This document shows positions 1 through 7,339 of a stretch of 11,610 bases of DNA, in pieces; the stretch's first letter is position 1, and every line of letters starts with the position of its first letter. The notes beneath the pieces were generated by a model, which saw only the letters and a list, made by a program, of their open reading frames with translations, had not been told where the DNA came from and searched no databases. The position numbers and the translations under genes were made by a program. Source of the DNA: Thermomicrobiaceae bacterium (GTDB lineage: Bacteria; Chloroflexota; Chloroflexia; Thermomicrobiales; Thermomicrobiaceae); contig JAICWZ010000016.1 in NCBI GenBank assembly GCA_025966355.1, positions 1 through 11,610 on the forward strand, given 5' to 3'.

Positions 1-1572
1 GATCCCTTGCGTGAACGCATCCCTGGCACCCGCAAGATCTCCCTGAAAGAAATAACCAAATCCGAGCGGCCAATTCGCGCTCGCGCGTGAGGCGAGATTG
101 TCGGCGTCCAGGTACTCGAGGGCGCGGCGCGCCTGGGCCAGCATGGTGGCCGGCTCGTAGCGCGTAAGCGCCAGCACCGCCCGGGCGCCGGCGATTTGCC
201 CAACCAGATTGCGTGATCTGTCATTCTCGGCTTGAGCGTCCATGGCGTCTTCAGCGGCCTGGAGCTTCTCTTCCACACCCGTCGTCTGACCAATGACCAG
301 CAAAAGCGAGCCATAGCGCCACCAGAGCGAGGGCCTGGCGTTCAATACAGACACCGGCAACGATTCCATCCATCTGATGATCGCCGTCACCACACCATGG
401 GAATGCCGGGCAATCCCTTTTCGGCCGATCAGCCGTTCGGCGCGCTCCACATCGTTGGCTGCCGCCGCATGTTGAAACGCTCTCAGGTCGAAACCATTCT
501 CTTCGTACCACTGGCTGGCACGCCGGTGTAATTCGGTGACATCTTCGGCGGCGGTAACCTGGAGCAGCCGCTGGCGCAGCAGATCCGCGAAGAGGTGGTG
601 ATAACGGAACCAGCGCCGCTTATTGTCCAGCGGCACGATGAACAGGTTGGCGCGTTCGAGATATTCGAGCGTTGCCTGACCGGGAGCGGCCAGATCGAGC
701 AGCACCGCATCACAGAGTGAGCCGCACATGAGGTCGAGGATCGACGTGCGCAACAGGAAATGCTGAATGCTGGCCGATTGCTGCTGCAGCACTTCTTCGA
801 GCAGGTAGTCGAGCACGAAGTGGTTGGTGCCGGTAAACGACTCGATAAAGCTGGTCACGTCCTCAAGCTTCTGCATCGAAATCGCGGCCAACTGGAGGCC
901 AGCAATCCAGCCCTCGGTGCGTTCTTCCAGCGCGGCAACGTCAACTACTGAGAGTTTGAGACTCATCACCTGGGTCAGAAATTCGGCGGCTTCGGCCGGG
1001 GTGAAACGCAGGTCCGCCGCCCGCAACTCGGTCATCTGGCCGCGTGCCCGCAGCCGGGAGAGGGGAAGTTGCGGATCCTCCCGGGTGGCGATGATCAGGT
1101 GCATTTGCGGCGGCAGGTGCTCCAACAGAAAACCAACCGCATCGTCAACCGGCCTGGCATCGATCACGTGGTAATCGTCCAGGACGAGAACAAAATTGCC
1201 TGGTCGTGCGCTGATCTCGTTGAGCAGGTTCGTGAGAATCGCTTCGGCCGGCGGAGGCAGCGGCGACTGGAGCGCGACCAGCATACCCCTGCCAATATCC
1301 GGTGCAATCGTCTGCAGGGCCGCGATCAGATAGGCGAGAAAGCGGGCGGGATCGTTATCGCTCGCATCCAGCGAAAGCCAGGCGACCGGAAGATCGCAGT
1401 CGGCAGCCCATTCGCTCACGAGCGTCGTTTTGCCGGAACCTGCCGGAGCCGAAACAAGGGTCAGCTTGCGTTGCAATCCCTCGCGAACCTGTTCGATCAG
1501 ACGCGGGCGCGGGACGAACCTGGGCCGTGGCGGCGGTATGAAAAGTTTGGTCGCCAGCACTGGCGTCGACAT
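1..1572 (-). CDS. MalT-like ATP-dependent LuxR-family transcriptional regulator (3' end beyond window)
   Basis: An uninterrupted frame of 524 codons runs from ATG at 1572 off the left edge. It begins MSTPVLATKLFIPPPRPRFV, the usual N-terminus of MalT-type LAL regulators. Visible landmarks are the Walker A motif APAGSGKTT (about residues 42-50), Walker B FVLVLDDYH (about 127-135), an IIATREDP sensor-like strand (about 160-167), TEGWIAGLQLAA (219-230) and the family signature WFRYHHLFADLL (321-332). Helical repeats follow. The family are STAND ATPases about 850-900 residues long that end in a LuxR helix-turn-helix; here the TPR-like part is only begun and the DNA-binding domain lies outside the window. 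The start is 44 bp below the stop of the preceding regulator on the same strand, with a modest GAGG Shine-Dalgarno 10 bp upstream, so co-transcription is likely. The inducer is unknown. Confidence 0.9.
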   Translation of the reverse strand, partial: MSTPVLATKLFIPPPRPRFVPRPRLIEQVREGLQRKLTLVSAPAGSGKTTLVSEWAADCDLPVAWLSLDASDNDPARFLAYLIAALQTIAPDIGRGMLVALQSPLPPPAEAILTNLLNEISARPGNFVLVLDDYHVIDARPVDDAVGFLLEHLPPQMHLIIATREDPQLPLSRLRARGQMTELRAADLRFTPAEAAEFLTQVMSLKLSVVDVAALEERTEGWIAGLQLAAISMQKLEDVTSFIESFTGTNHFVLDYLLEEVLQQQSASIQHFLLRTSILDLMCGSLCDAVLLDLAAPGQATLEYLERANLFIVPLDNKRRWFRYHHLFADLLRQRLLQVTAAEDVTELHRRASQWYEENGFDLRAFQHAAAANDVERAERLIGRKGIARHSHGVVTAIIRWMESLPVSVLNARPSLWWRYGSLLLVIGQTTGVEEKLQAAEDAMDAQAENDRSRNLVGQIAGARAVLALTRYEPATMLAQARRALEYLDADNLASRASANWPLGFGYFFQGDLAGARDAFTQGI

Positions 1573-1616
1573 CGCGCGGTTGCCTCGCTTACTCAGTCAG
1601 CGTCAATCGGCCGGTG

Positions 1617-3617
1617 TCAGACAATTCCGTGCCGGTAAGCATACGCGGCCGCCTGGGTACGTGACTGGCAATCGATTTTGGCGAAGATGTTCGTCAGGTG
1701 GCGGGCGACCGTCTTTTCGCTGATGAAGAGCGTATCGGCGATGTCGCGGTTGGTTTTGCCGGCCGAGACGAGTCGTAAAACCTCGGACTCTCGACGCGTG
1801 AGCGGCACCGCGTTGTCGACCTCGACCGGTGATGGCGTCTGCTGCGACCAGAGGCCGGCAGCGCTCGCGGCGTCGCGCAGGGCACGATGCAGCGCGACGT
1901 CTTCCAGGTAGCCCCGGCGCAGCTCAGTGTCGTGAATCCAGCTGGCAACGCGGCTCAGCTCTTCAACGGAGAGTTTGAGTTCGGCATTCGCCTCGTGGCC
2001 AAGCCCGGCGGCGGTGTAGGCGCGGTAGCGCATGAAAGGGACCGCGATCTTCAAGCGACGCAGCGAGATCTCGCGTTGCTGCATCCAGCTCGATGCCGCC
2101 GTCGCACTGGCAACCGCCGACGGCACGTCGCCCTGACGCAGGAAGATTTCAGCCTGCACGAGCAGGCCATATACGCCCCAGGGGATGCTCCCTTGCATCC
2201 CGACCGAGAGGTTGATCGCGCGGCGCGCCAGATCGAACGCCTCGCGGTCGCTGTCGTCATCGGCACGCACCGCGAGAAAGGAGGCGAGCGTGGCGGTCGC
2301 CTCGGCAATTTCGGTCGGCAGACCACGCGCTTCGGCGGTCGAAAGCAACGCGCGCAGGTGTCGCTCGGCGCGCTCCAGATCGCCGACGACGAAGCAGGCC
2401 AGCCCAAGCCACTCCTGCGCTCGCTGCGCCGGGAGCGCTGATTCGCTCGTCGTGACGATGGCGGCGGCGCGTTCGGCGTATTCCAGCGCCCGCGTCGCCC
2501 GTCCCAGCTCACGTTCGGTTTCGCTCAGCCCGCCGAGGCAATAGAACTCGACCCGCGGATCGGCGGCACGCCCGGCCCAGGCGAGCGCCTCGCGTCCGCG
2601 TTCGAGCGCCGTCTGATAGACGCCGAACTCACGGCAATGCACATGGACCGAGAGCAGCGCCAGTGCCTGCGCGCGCGGTTTCAGGCTCTCGCGCACCAGA
2701 TGCCGTTCCTCGGTGCGCAGCCGCCGGATCTCCTCCAGGAAGCCGACGAAGCCGCGCTCGGCCGGCGGCACTCCGGCGACGGCGCTCTCATAGGAACGGC
2801 GATAGGCGAGCGCGATCAGGGCGGTGATCTCGCCACGGGCGTCTTCGATCGCCCGCCAGTGATCGAGCGCGTCGAATAGCCAACTCCGCGCCGCTGCCCG
2901 CGCATCCAGATCGTTCTCGTCGGTCAACGCCCAATCGACGACGCCGATCTCCTGCGAGAGGCGCGCCAGCCAGCCGCTGTCGTTCGCCTCGCGGGCCAGT
3001 TTCAACGCCGCGCGATAGCGACTGGCTGCGGCAATGAGGCCGTCGCGATCGCGGAGCAGCCGTGATGGCTCGCCCAGCAGTCGTCCCGCGTGCGCCTCAG
3101 CCCAGCGCGCCATCGCCGCGATCCGCTGGTCCATATCGCCCGCGATTCCGGCCATCCGCACCGCTTCCGTCGCCATGCGCAACGACTCGGTGCGATCGCC
3201 GCTCAGCACCGCCAGCCGGGACGAACGCATTGCCACCACGAGCCGTTCCGCATCATCGTCGTTCCGCTCGGCAACTGTGGCCATCAAGCGCAGATCACGC
3301 CGCTGGCGCTCGTTTTGACCCAGTTCGGCAAGCGTCATTTCGCGCGCAGCAAGGAGATCGAAATAATCCTGGAGCGTCGCGGCATCCGTCTCCGGCTGAT
3401 TCGCCCGCGTTTCGAGAATATCGATCGCCTCGCTGAAATGACGCTCGGCGTCCTCGAAGGCATGCAGTTCCAGCGCGCGCCGCCCGGCCAGCGCCGAAAA
3501 ATGCGCGGCACGTCCGAGGTCTTCGCCCGCGCCGTAATGCAGGGCGAGCGCCGCGAACTGACTCGGTTCGCGTTCGCCGTAGGTCGCTTCGAGCGATTCA
3601 GCGACCGCCTGATGCAA
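1617..3617 (-). CDS. C-terminal half of the split LAL regulator: TPR-like region and LuxR HTH
   Basis: Up to 666 residues follow the internal TGA. The first usable codon is a TTG (3617) two codons after the stop, with no convincing Shine-Dalgarno beyond a GGTGA that overlaps the stop. Reinitiation there, or at a later ATG near residue 94 (REMTLAELG), is possible but unproven. The body is alanine/arginine-rich, helical and TPR-like (for example [19 protein letters not shown] and [20 protein letters not shown]). The last 62 residues (605-666) are a textbook LuxR/FixJ helix-turn-helix: [20 protein letters not shown], then [20 protein letters not shown], ending in RHGIV. The region should be the transcriptional output domain of the gene above. 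The next regulator starts 44 bp downstream. Confidence 0.85.
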   Translation of the reverse strand: MHQAVAESLEATYGEREPSQFAALALHYGAGEDLGRAAHFSALAGRRALELHAFEDAERHFSEAIDILETRANQPETDAATLQDYFDLLAAREMTLAELGQNERQRRDLRLMATVAERNDDDAERLVVAMRSSRLAVLSGDRTESLRMATEAVRMAGIAGDMDQRIAAMARWAEAHAGRLLGEPSRLLRDRDGLIAAASRYRAALKLAREANDSGWLARLSQEIGVVDWALTDENDLDARAAARSWLFDALDHWRAIEDARGEITALIALAYRRSYESAVAGVPPAERGFVGFLEEIRRLRTEERHLVRESLKPRAQALALLSVHVHCREFGVYQTALERGREALAWAGRAADPRVEFYCLGGLSETERELGRATRALEYAERAAAIVTTSESALPAQRAQEWLGLACFVVGDLERAERHLRALLSTAEARGLPTEIAEATATLASFLAVRADDDSDREAFDLARRAINLSVGMQGSIPWGVYGLLVQAEIFLRQGDVPSAVASATAASSWMQQREISLRRLKIAVPFMRYRAYTAAGLGHEANAELKLSVEELSRVASWIHDTELRRGYLEDVALHRALRDAASAAGLWSQQTPSPVEVDNAVPLTRRESEVLRLVSAGKTNRDIADTLFISEKTVARHLTNIFAKIDCQSRTQAAAYAYRHGIV

Positions 3618-3620
3618 GAG

Positions 3621-4799
3621 TCACCGCCGAATCTGTCCGAGGTTAAGGTAGAGCACGTCGCGAATCTGATCGTGCGCGAAGGCGTAAGGCGCGTCGCGGC
3701 CGACCTGCTGGCGCGGCGGTCGCTCCAGAATCAGCCGCCGGTCGAGCGCCGCTTCGATGTCATGTTGCACCTCAGCCCGCGAAACACCGCTTCTTCGCTC
3801 AACGACGTCGCGCAGCAGATCGAAGGAGAACTCGGTGCCGATCACAGCCGCGACGCCGAGCGTCTCGACGGCGCGCGGTTCGAGATGCGACAGCCGGTGA
3901 CCGACAACGCTGCGCACGCTCTGCGGGATGAGCGGTCCGGCGTTTTCGGCCAGTCGCCAGCCGTTCGGACCATGCTGTAATAACCCCTCTTCGCGCAGAT
4001 GCAGCACCAACTCCTCGGCAAAGAACGGCACGCCTTCCGCCTCGGCCTGGATCGCCTGTGCCAGGCCAATCTCCACTTCGTTCGACGGCACATCCAGCAG
4101 CCCGGCGATCAGTTCGGTCAAATCCGCCAGTTCCAGGCGGCGCATCGATAGGCGCGTCGCGCGGCGCTCGCGATAAAGATCAACGATCGCCGCTTCGAGC
4201 GGATGGCGTGGATCGAGGTCGGTATCGCGGTAGATGCCGGCGATGAGCAGCGCCGAATGCCCGATCACGCGCACGACGTGCCGCAGCAGGTGCACGCTCG
4301 GCTCATCCGCCAGATGTAAATCATCGAGAAAGAGCACCAGTGGTCGCGACTCGCTGAGCCGGGTCAGCACCAGCACCACGGCATCGAAGAAGCGCGCACG
4401 CTCTTCAGCGCCACTGAGCGTAATACGTGGCGCGATGGCCGCCGGGTCGGCGTCATCTCCGGCCGCGACGAGCGTTTTAAGATCGGGACTCGGGCTATCC
4501 AGCAACGCCCGTTGCAACTCGGCGGGGTCCGCGCGCGCCAGTTCGCGCAACGCGAGCATGAACGGCGCGAAGGGCGGATCGGCGTCGTCGCACCGGGCGC
4601 TCAGCACCAGCGCTCCCGATTCCGCCAGTTCACCGGCGAACGCTTCGATCAGGCGCGATTTGCCGATCCCCGGCTCTCCGCTGATGAGCACCAGCGAGCT
4701 ATGCCCCGCGCGGGCGGCGTCAAACCCCGCACGCAGCATATCCAGCTCGCGTTCACGGCCGACCAACGGCGTCGCATGTCGCTCGGGGAACCAGTTCAT
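3621..4799 (-). CDS. N-terminal half of the split LAL regulator: AAA/STAND ATPase domain
   Basis: This is a 392-residue protein from ATG at 4799. It starts MNWFPERHATPLVGRERELD, the typical opening of an AAA_16 domain. Walker A is GEPGIGKSRL (residues 41-50), Walker B is LVLFLDDLHLAD (154-165), and a sensor-like strand SALLIAGIYRDTDLD follows (182-196). The rest, with FFAEELVLHLRE and RLSHLEPRAVETLGVAAVIG, matches the helical/winged-helix lid of LuxR-type ATPases. It stops at TGA just after FAHDQIRDVLYLNLGQIRR, where the intact family continues into RLLH and TPR repeats. Its ATG overlaps the stop of the upstream ferredoxin (ATGA), which implies translational coupling. Alone it would bind ATP but lack any DNA-binding domain. 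Confidence 0.85.
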   Translation of the reverse strand: MNWFPERHATPLVGRERELDMLRAGFDAARAGHSSLVLISGEPGIGKSRLIEAFAGELAESGALVLSARCDDADPPFAPFMLALRELARADPAELQRALLDSPSPDLKTLVAAGDDADPAAIAPRITLSGAEERARFFDAVVLVLTRLSESRPLVLFLDDLHLADEPSVHLLRHVVRVIGHSALLIAGIYRDTDLDPRHPLEAAIVDLYRERRATRLSMRRLELADLTELIAGLLDVPSNEVEIGLAQAIQAEAEGVPFFAEELVLHLREEGLLQHGPNGWRLAENAGPLIPQSVRSVVGHRLSHLEPRAVETLGVAAVIGTEFSFDLLRDVVERRSGVSRAEVQHDIEAALDRRLILERPPRQQVGRDAPYAFAHDQIRDVLYLNLGQIRR

Positions 4800-5038
4800 C
4801 CGGGGAAGACTTGGTTACCGGCGTCGTCTTCCAGCACGATCGCCTCAGTCGGACAGATCTCGGCCACCAGCCTGAGCGTCTCGATATCGACCGTCGAGGG
4901 ATCGAGCAGCACCGCTTTCCCCTCGGCGTCGAGCCGGAAGACCGACGGCGCGCTCGCCACGCAATTCTCCGAGCCAATACAGCGCTCGCGGTCAATAACG
5001 ACGCGGAGGGCGGTCGCATTTCGACGGGGATCGATCAT
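4796..5038 (-). CDS. Small [3Fe-4S]-type ferredoxin, P450-associated class
   Basis: This 80-residue soluble protein is MIDPRRNATALRVVIDRERC and onwards. Cysteines lie at 20, 26 and 62 in the pattern Cx2Sx2C ... CP. The second cysteine of a classical 4Fe-4S site is replaced by Ser23, which points to a single [3Fe-4S] cluster. The sequence around it (APSVF after the second Cys, ICPTEAI around the third) is typical of small electron-transfer ferredoxins that feed cytochromes P450. No P450 or ferredoxin reductase is visible in this window, so the partner is unknown. The start is supported by GAGGAG (5047-5052) 8 bp upstream of ATG 5038. Its TGA overlaps the ATG of the LAL regulator (ATGA, 4796-4799), and it lies 65 bp after the MFS gene, so an operon is likely. 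Confidence 0.85.
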   Translation of the reverse strand: MIDPRRNATALRVVIDRERCIGSENCVASAPSVFRLDAEGKAVLLDPSTVDIETLRLVAEICPTEAIVLEDDAGNQVFPG

Positions 5039-5103
5039 GACGCCATCTCCTCACAAGAGTCACGAATACGAAAATACCCGGATCATCAGGGTCGAGCCGA
5101 CCG

Positions 5104-6405
5104 TTACGGCACGTCTGAAGTTGCGCTCGGCGCCAGCGACACATCGCTCGTTCCCGCCAGCGAGGAATCGATCGATGTCGTGCGATGCGTCGTCTGGAGC
5201 AGTGTCCTGCGATGCTCGGTTTCCCGCACAAAGTAGACGGCGACACACGTCAAGGCGGCCATCACGCCGCCGCCGACCAGGAACGGCACCACCGGGGAGA
5301 TATCGTAGAGCACGGAACCAAGCAGGGCGCTGATCGCCGCTCCGGCCATGCCGATCGTCACAAAGGCACCCTGGACGCGCCCCTGCACGCGTGGATCGGC
5401 GACCGAGGCCAGATAGGCATCGGCCACCGGCTGGGTGAAGGAGACAATCGCCCCTTCAACCAGGCCAAGAATCAGGATAAACGGCACATTCTCGATAATG
5501 CCATAGAGCGCGACGACCACGGAGTAGGCCAGATTCGCGATCAGAATGCGCCGCCAGCGTTCCGAGCTGTCGGCGAGCCGGCCGGTAAAGGGTGCCAGCA
5601 GCATGAACGTCACCGAAAAGGTGCTGAACGAGAGCCCGATCTGGAAGTCGCTCGCCTTCAGATCGGCCATATAGATGCTCCAGATGCCGGAAAAGAGGCC
5701 GAACTGAAACTGGCCGGCGAAGCTGAGAATAAAGGCCCCGGCGAGCGGCCTCGAGATCAGCTCGCTGAACGGCACGTGCTCTTTCGTCTGGGTGACGTGT
5801 TCCTGCGGGACGACACGTCGCATGTAGAAGAGCGTGCAGACGGCCACGACCACTTCGAGCCCGCCGGCGGTGAGGAAGAGCCAGTTGACACCGACGACCG
5901 TGGCCACGAGGCCCCCGATCGGTGGGCCGAAGAGCATCCCGCCGCTGAAGGCCGCGCCGACCACGGCGAACGCCTGGCCGCGCCGGTTCGCAGGTGTAAC
6001 ATCGGCCACCAGTGCGCGGAACGAGGGATAGAGGATGGAGACACCGACGCCCTGGCCGACTCGCACCAGGATGAACGTCAGTGAACTGTCGGCAAAGGTA
6101 AAGCCGGCGGTGGCGATCGCTTCAACCAGCAGACCGACTGCCAGCGGGCCGACCCGTCCGACGCGATCGGACAAGGCTCCCATCGGCAACTGCAAAAGCA
6201 TCTGCGCGACGAGATAGCTCGACGCCATCACCCCGATGGCGCCCAGTGACACACCACGATCACGCGCCGTTAGCGTGAGAAACGGGATGACCAGCCCGAC
6301 CGATATTCCGGCGAACGAGGCGACGATGAGGATCGCTCGCAGCACACGATTCTGTAGATACCAGGGAAGTGCCACGAAAAACCCGACTTTCCGCGCGCCG
6401 CGCAC
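5104..6405 (-). CDS. MFS transporter, probable drug/metabolite exporter
   Basis: This is an inner-membrane protein of up to 433 residues with about 12 hydrophobic segments, the usual major facilitator length. The motif-A loop between helices 2 and 3 reads GALSDRVGRVGP (about residues 77-88). A second related loop, GRLADSSERWRR, lies in the C-terminal half, as expected of the duplicated 6+6 fold. A polar tail of about 40 residues ends the protein at TAA. The family exports small molecules by proton antiport; the substrate cannot be read from sequence. The start is uncertain: the longest frame uses GTG at 6405 with no clear Shine-Dalgarno, and a second GTG at 6375 (residue 11, still ahead of helix 1) is an alternative. 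It is first in the minus-strand cluster with the ferredoxin and two regulators. Confidence 0.88.
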   Translation of the reverse strand: MRGARKVGFFVALPWYLQNRVLRAILIVASFAGISVGLVIPFLTLTARDRGVSLGAIGVMASSYLVAQMLLQLPMGALSDRVGRVGPLAVGLLVEAIATAGFTFADSSLTFILVRVGQGVGVSILYPSFRALVADVTPANRRGQAFAVVGAAFSGGMLFGPPIGGLVATVVGVNWLFLTAGGLEVVVAVCTLFYMRRVVPQEHVTQTKEHVPFSELISRPLAGAFILSFAGQFQFGLFSGIWSIYMADLKASDFQIGLSFSTFSVTFMLLAPFTGRLADSSERWRRILIANLAYSVVVALYGIIENVPFILILGLVEGAIVSFTQPVADAYLASVADPRVQGRVQGAFVTIGMAGAAISALLGSVLYDISPVVPFLVGGGVMAALTCVAVYFVRETEHRRTLLQTTHRTTSIDSSLAGTSDVSLAPSATSDVP

Positions 6406-6540
6406 ATCATGATGCCCGCACCAAACACGTCACGCACCCAGACAGCGAAGAATAGCATGTGGGGGCGGTTGGTAGGGGAACGCATAGCATGAGAGGTTTG
6501 GGATGCGCTACGGTATCCCGGACGATTAGCGATCAAAGAC

Positions 6541-6569
6541 GGGATAGGCTATGATGGCAAAGCTAACAA
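6541..6569 (-). promoter_or_regulatory. Candidate sigma-70 promoter for the MFS-ferredoxin-regulator cluster
   Basis: On the minus strand TTGTTA (6569-6564) and TATCCC (6546-6541) are separated by 17 bp, inside the most AT-rich part of the 332-bp space between the divergent MFS and transposase genes. Each hexamer is only a partial match to consensus, and the implied leader is about 130 nt. The rest of 6406-6626 shows nothing I can name. Confidence 0.22.
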
Positions 6570-6626
6570 TTTCAAGCATTCACCTGGTTTAGGCTGTGCT
6601 CTTCGGTGAGGATGTCGGCGCCCGTC

Positions 6627-6687
6627 GACCGCCCGGCCGTAAACGGACCGGGCTCAATCCACAAGCCTCGTGAACGAGGCTGAGGAC
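6627..6687 (+). repeat. Left end repeat with two hairpins
   Basis: Hairpin 1 spans 6632-6652: CCCGGCCG, loop TAAA, then CGGACCGGG with one bulged A. Hairpin 2 spans 6664-6681: AGCCTCG, loop TGAA, CGAGGCT. A spacer CTCAATCCACA lies between them. The repeat ends 50 bp before the transposase ATG and is the inverted counterpart of 7151-7210. Confidence 0.8.
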
Positions 6688-6737
6688 GAGTCTGGCGCAC
6701 TGGAAGGCGAAAATCGCTCAGATTGGAGAGAGTGGTC

Positions 6738-7184
6738 ATGCCCTATTGGCGGCTCTTTTATCATCTGATTTGGGCAACGAAGGATCGCAATCCCATGATC
6801 GACGATGCGATATGGCCGGAGTTGCGGCGACTCCTTCTGCTCACCGCGCACAAGAACGAACTCAAGATACACGGCGTCGGCGGGATCGCGGATCACGTAC
6901 ATGTGGCCGTCTCGATCCCGCCGTCGATGCCGGTCGGCACGGCGGTCGGTCGGCTCAAAGGAAGCAGTTCACGTATCCTGAGCCAGAGCCTGGGAACGGA
7001 CTTCAGTTGGCAGGCAGAATATGGTGTTGTCTCGTTCGCGGAACGACATCTGCCGCCCGTTCTGGCCTGCATCTCTGGTCAGCCCAGGCATCACGCAGCC
7101 AACCGGCTCTGGCCCGCCCTTGAACAACTCGGTGAGTCGAGTCCCGATCCGTCCTCAGCCCCGTTCACGGGGCTTATGGACTGA
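6738..7184 (+). CDS. tnpA: IS200/IS605-type Y1 (HUH) transposase, catalytic tyrosine apparently lost
   Basis: This is a 148-residue protein of the family's normal length (about 130-155). The opening MPYWRLFYHLIWATKDRNPM and the metal-binding HUH motif ADHVHVAVSIPP (His53 and His55) identify the single-strand DNA transposase family. The WQAEYGVVSF stretch (91-100) is the conserved segment before the last helix. That helix normally reads like YIxNQxEHH, with Tyr as the nucleophile that attacks DNA. Here it reads ACISGQPRHH, with Cys111 (TGC, 7068-7070) in place of Tyr, and NQ/EHH also decayed. I infer loss of transposition activity. The start is ATG 6738, supported by GGAGAG (6725-6730) 7 bp upstream, rather than the in-frame TTG at 6723. 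The last 11 codons and the stop lie inside the right end repeat. Confidence 0.88.
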   Translation: MPYWRLFYHLIWATKDRNPMIDDAIWPELRRLLLLTAHKNELKIHGVGGIADHVHVAVSIPPSMPVGTAVGRLKGSSSRILSQSLGTDFSWQAEYGVVSFAERHLPPVLACISGQPRHHAANRLWPALEQLGESSPDPSSAPFTGLMD

Positions 7185-7210
7185 GCCCGGCGGTTTAGCG
7201 CCGGGCGGTC
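7151..7210 (-). repeat. Right end repeat with two hairpins
   Basis: This is the inverted counterpart of 6627-6687. Hairpin 2' is AGCCCCG, loop TTCA, CGGGGCT (7157-7174). Hairpin 1' is CCCGGCG, loop GTTTAG, CGCCGGG (7186-7205). Compared with the left end, the hairpin-2 stem carries a paired substitution (T-A there, C-G here) that preserves pairing. The transposase stop codon (7182-7184) lies within this repeat. Confidence 0.8.
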
Positions 7211-7339
7211 ATCGAGCGCAGACGGCTGGCCAGTACGCCACGACTGTTCCCTGCACGAGCTCCCGCTCTCCCCACCCCCAAACCGCCCGTATTAGTGGTA
7301 TCGTGCCGCTGTAGGCTGAGCGGAAAGGAGCGCGAATTC

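Larger units (their letters stand above)
1617..4799 (-). pseudogene. LAL-family (AAA ATPase-TPR-LuxR) regulator interrupted by an in-frame TGA
   Basis: The two frames 4799-3621 and 3617-1617 are in the same reading frame and together make one complete LAL regulator of about 1060 codons: N-terminal AAA/STAND ATPase, TPR-like middle, C-terminal LuxR helix-turn-helix. Only the TGA at 3623-3621 separates them. It follows two CGG arginine codons and precedes CTC-TTG-CAT, reading [14 protein letters not shown]. Family members typically read RRRLLH here, so a C-to-T change of CGA to TGA explains it. Both halves keep full coding character with no other lesion, so the break is recent, a sequencing error, or tolerated. 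TGA also ends the ferredoxin, the transposase and this gene itself, so general recoding is unlikely. Confidence 0.7.
6627..7210 (+). mobile_element. IS200/IS605-like (or RAYT/REP-like) insertion element, about 584 bp
   Basis: A single Y1-type transposase gene sits between two imperfect inverted copies of a 60-bp sequence (6627-6687 and 7151-7210; about 53 of 61 aligned positions identical with one gap). Each copy folds into two successive hairpins, as expected of elements mobilised as single-stranded DNA. No accessory TnpB gene is present. Ends are set by where the similarity stops; the flanks outside differ from each other and show no obvious target duplication, which this class does not make. 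Opposed ends differ from classical IS200/IS605, whose ends are not inverted copies, and resemble transposase genes flanked by inverted REP sequences. Confidence 0.75.

Noticed and set aside
3621..3623. Selenocysteine or genome-wide recoding of TGA
   Set aside because: The residue expected here is arginine, not cysteine, and TGA is used as a normal stop by the ferredoxin, the transposase and the regulator itself.
3090..3980. 296-codon plus-strand frame spanning the TGA break of the LAL regulator
   Set aside because: Antisense to strong ATPase and TPR coding sequence with no recognisable domain.
5185..6084. 299-codon plus-strand frame opposite the MFS gene
   Set aside because: Highly charged, motif-free product, the mirror of a hydrophobic membrane protein; a shadow of the real gene.
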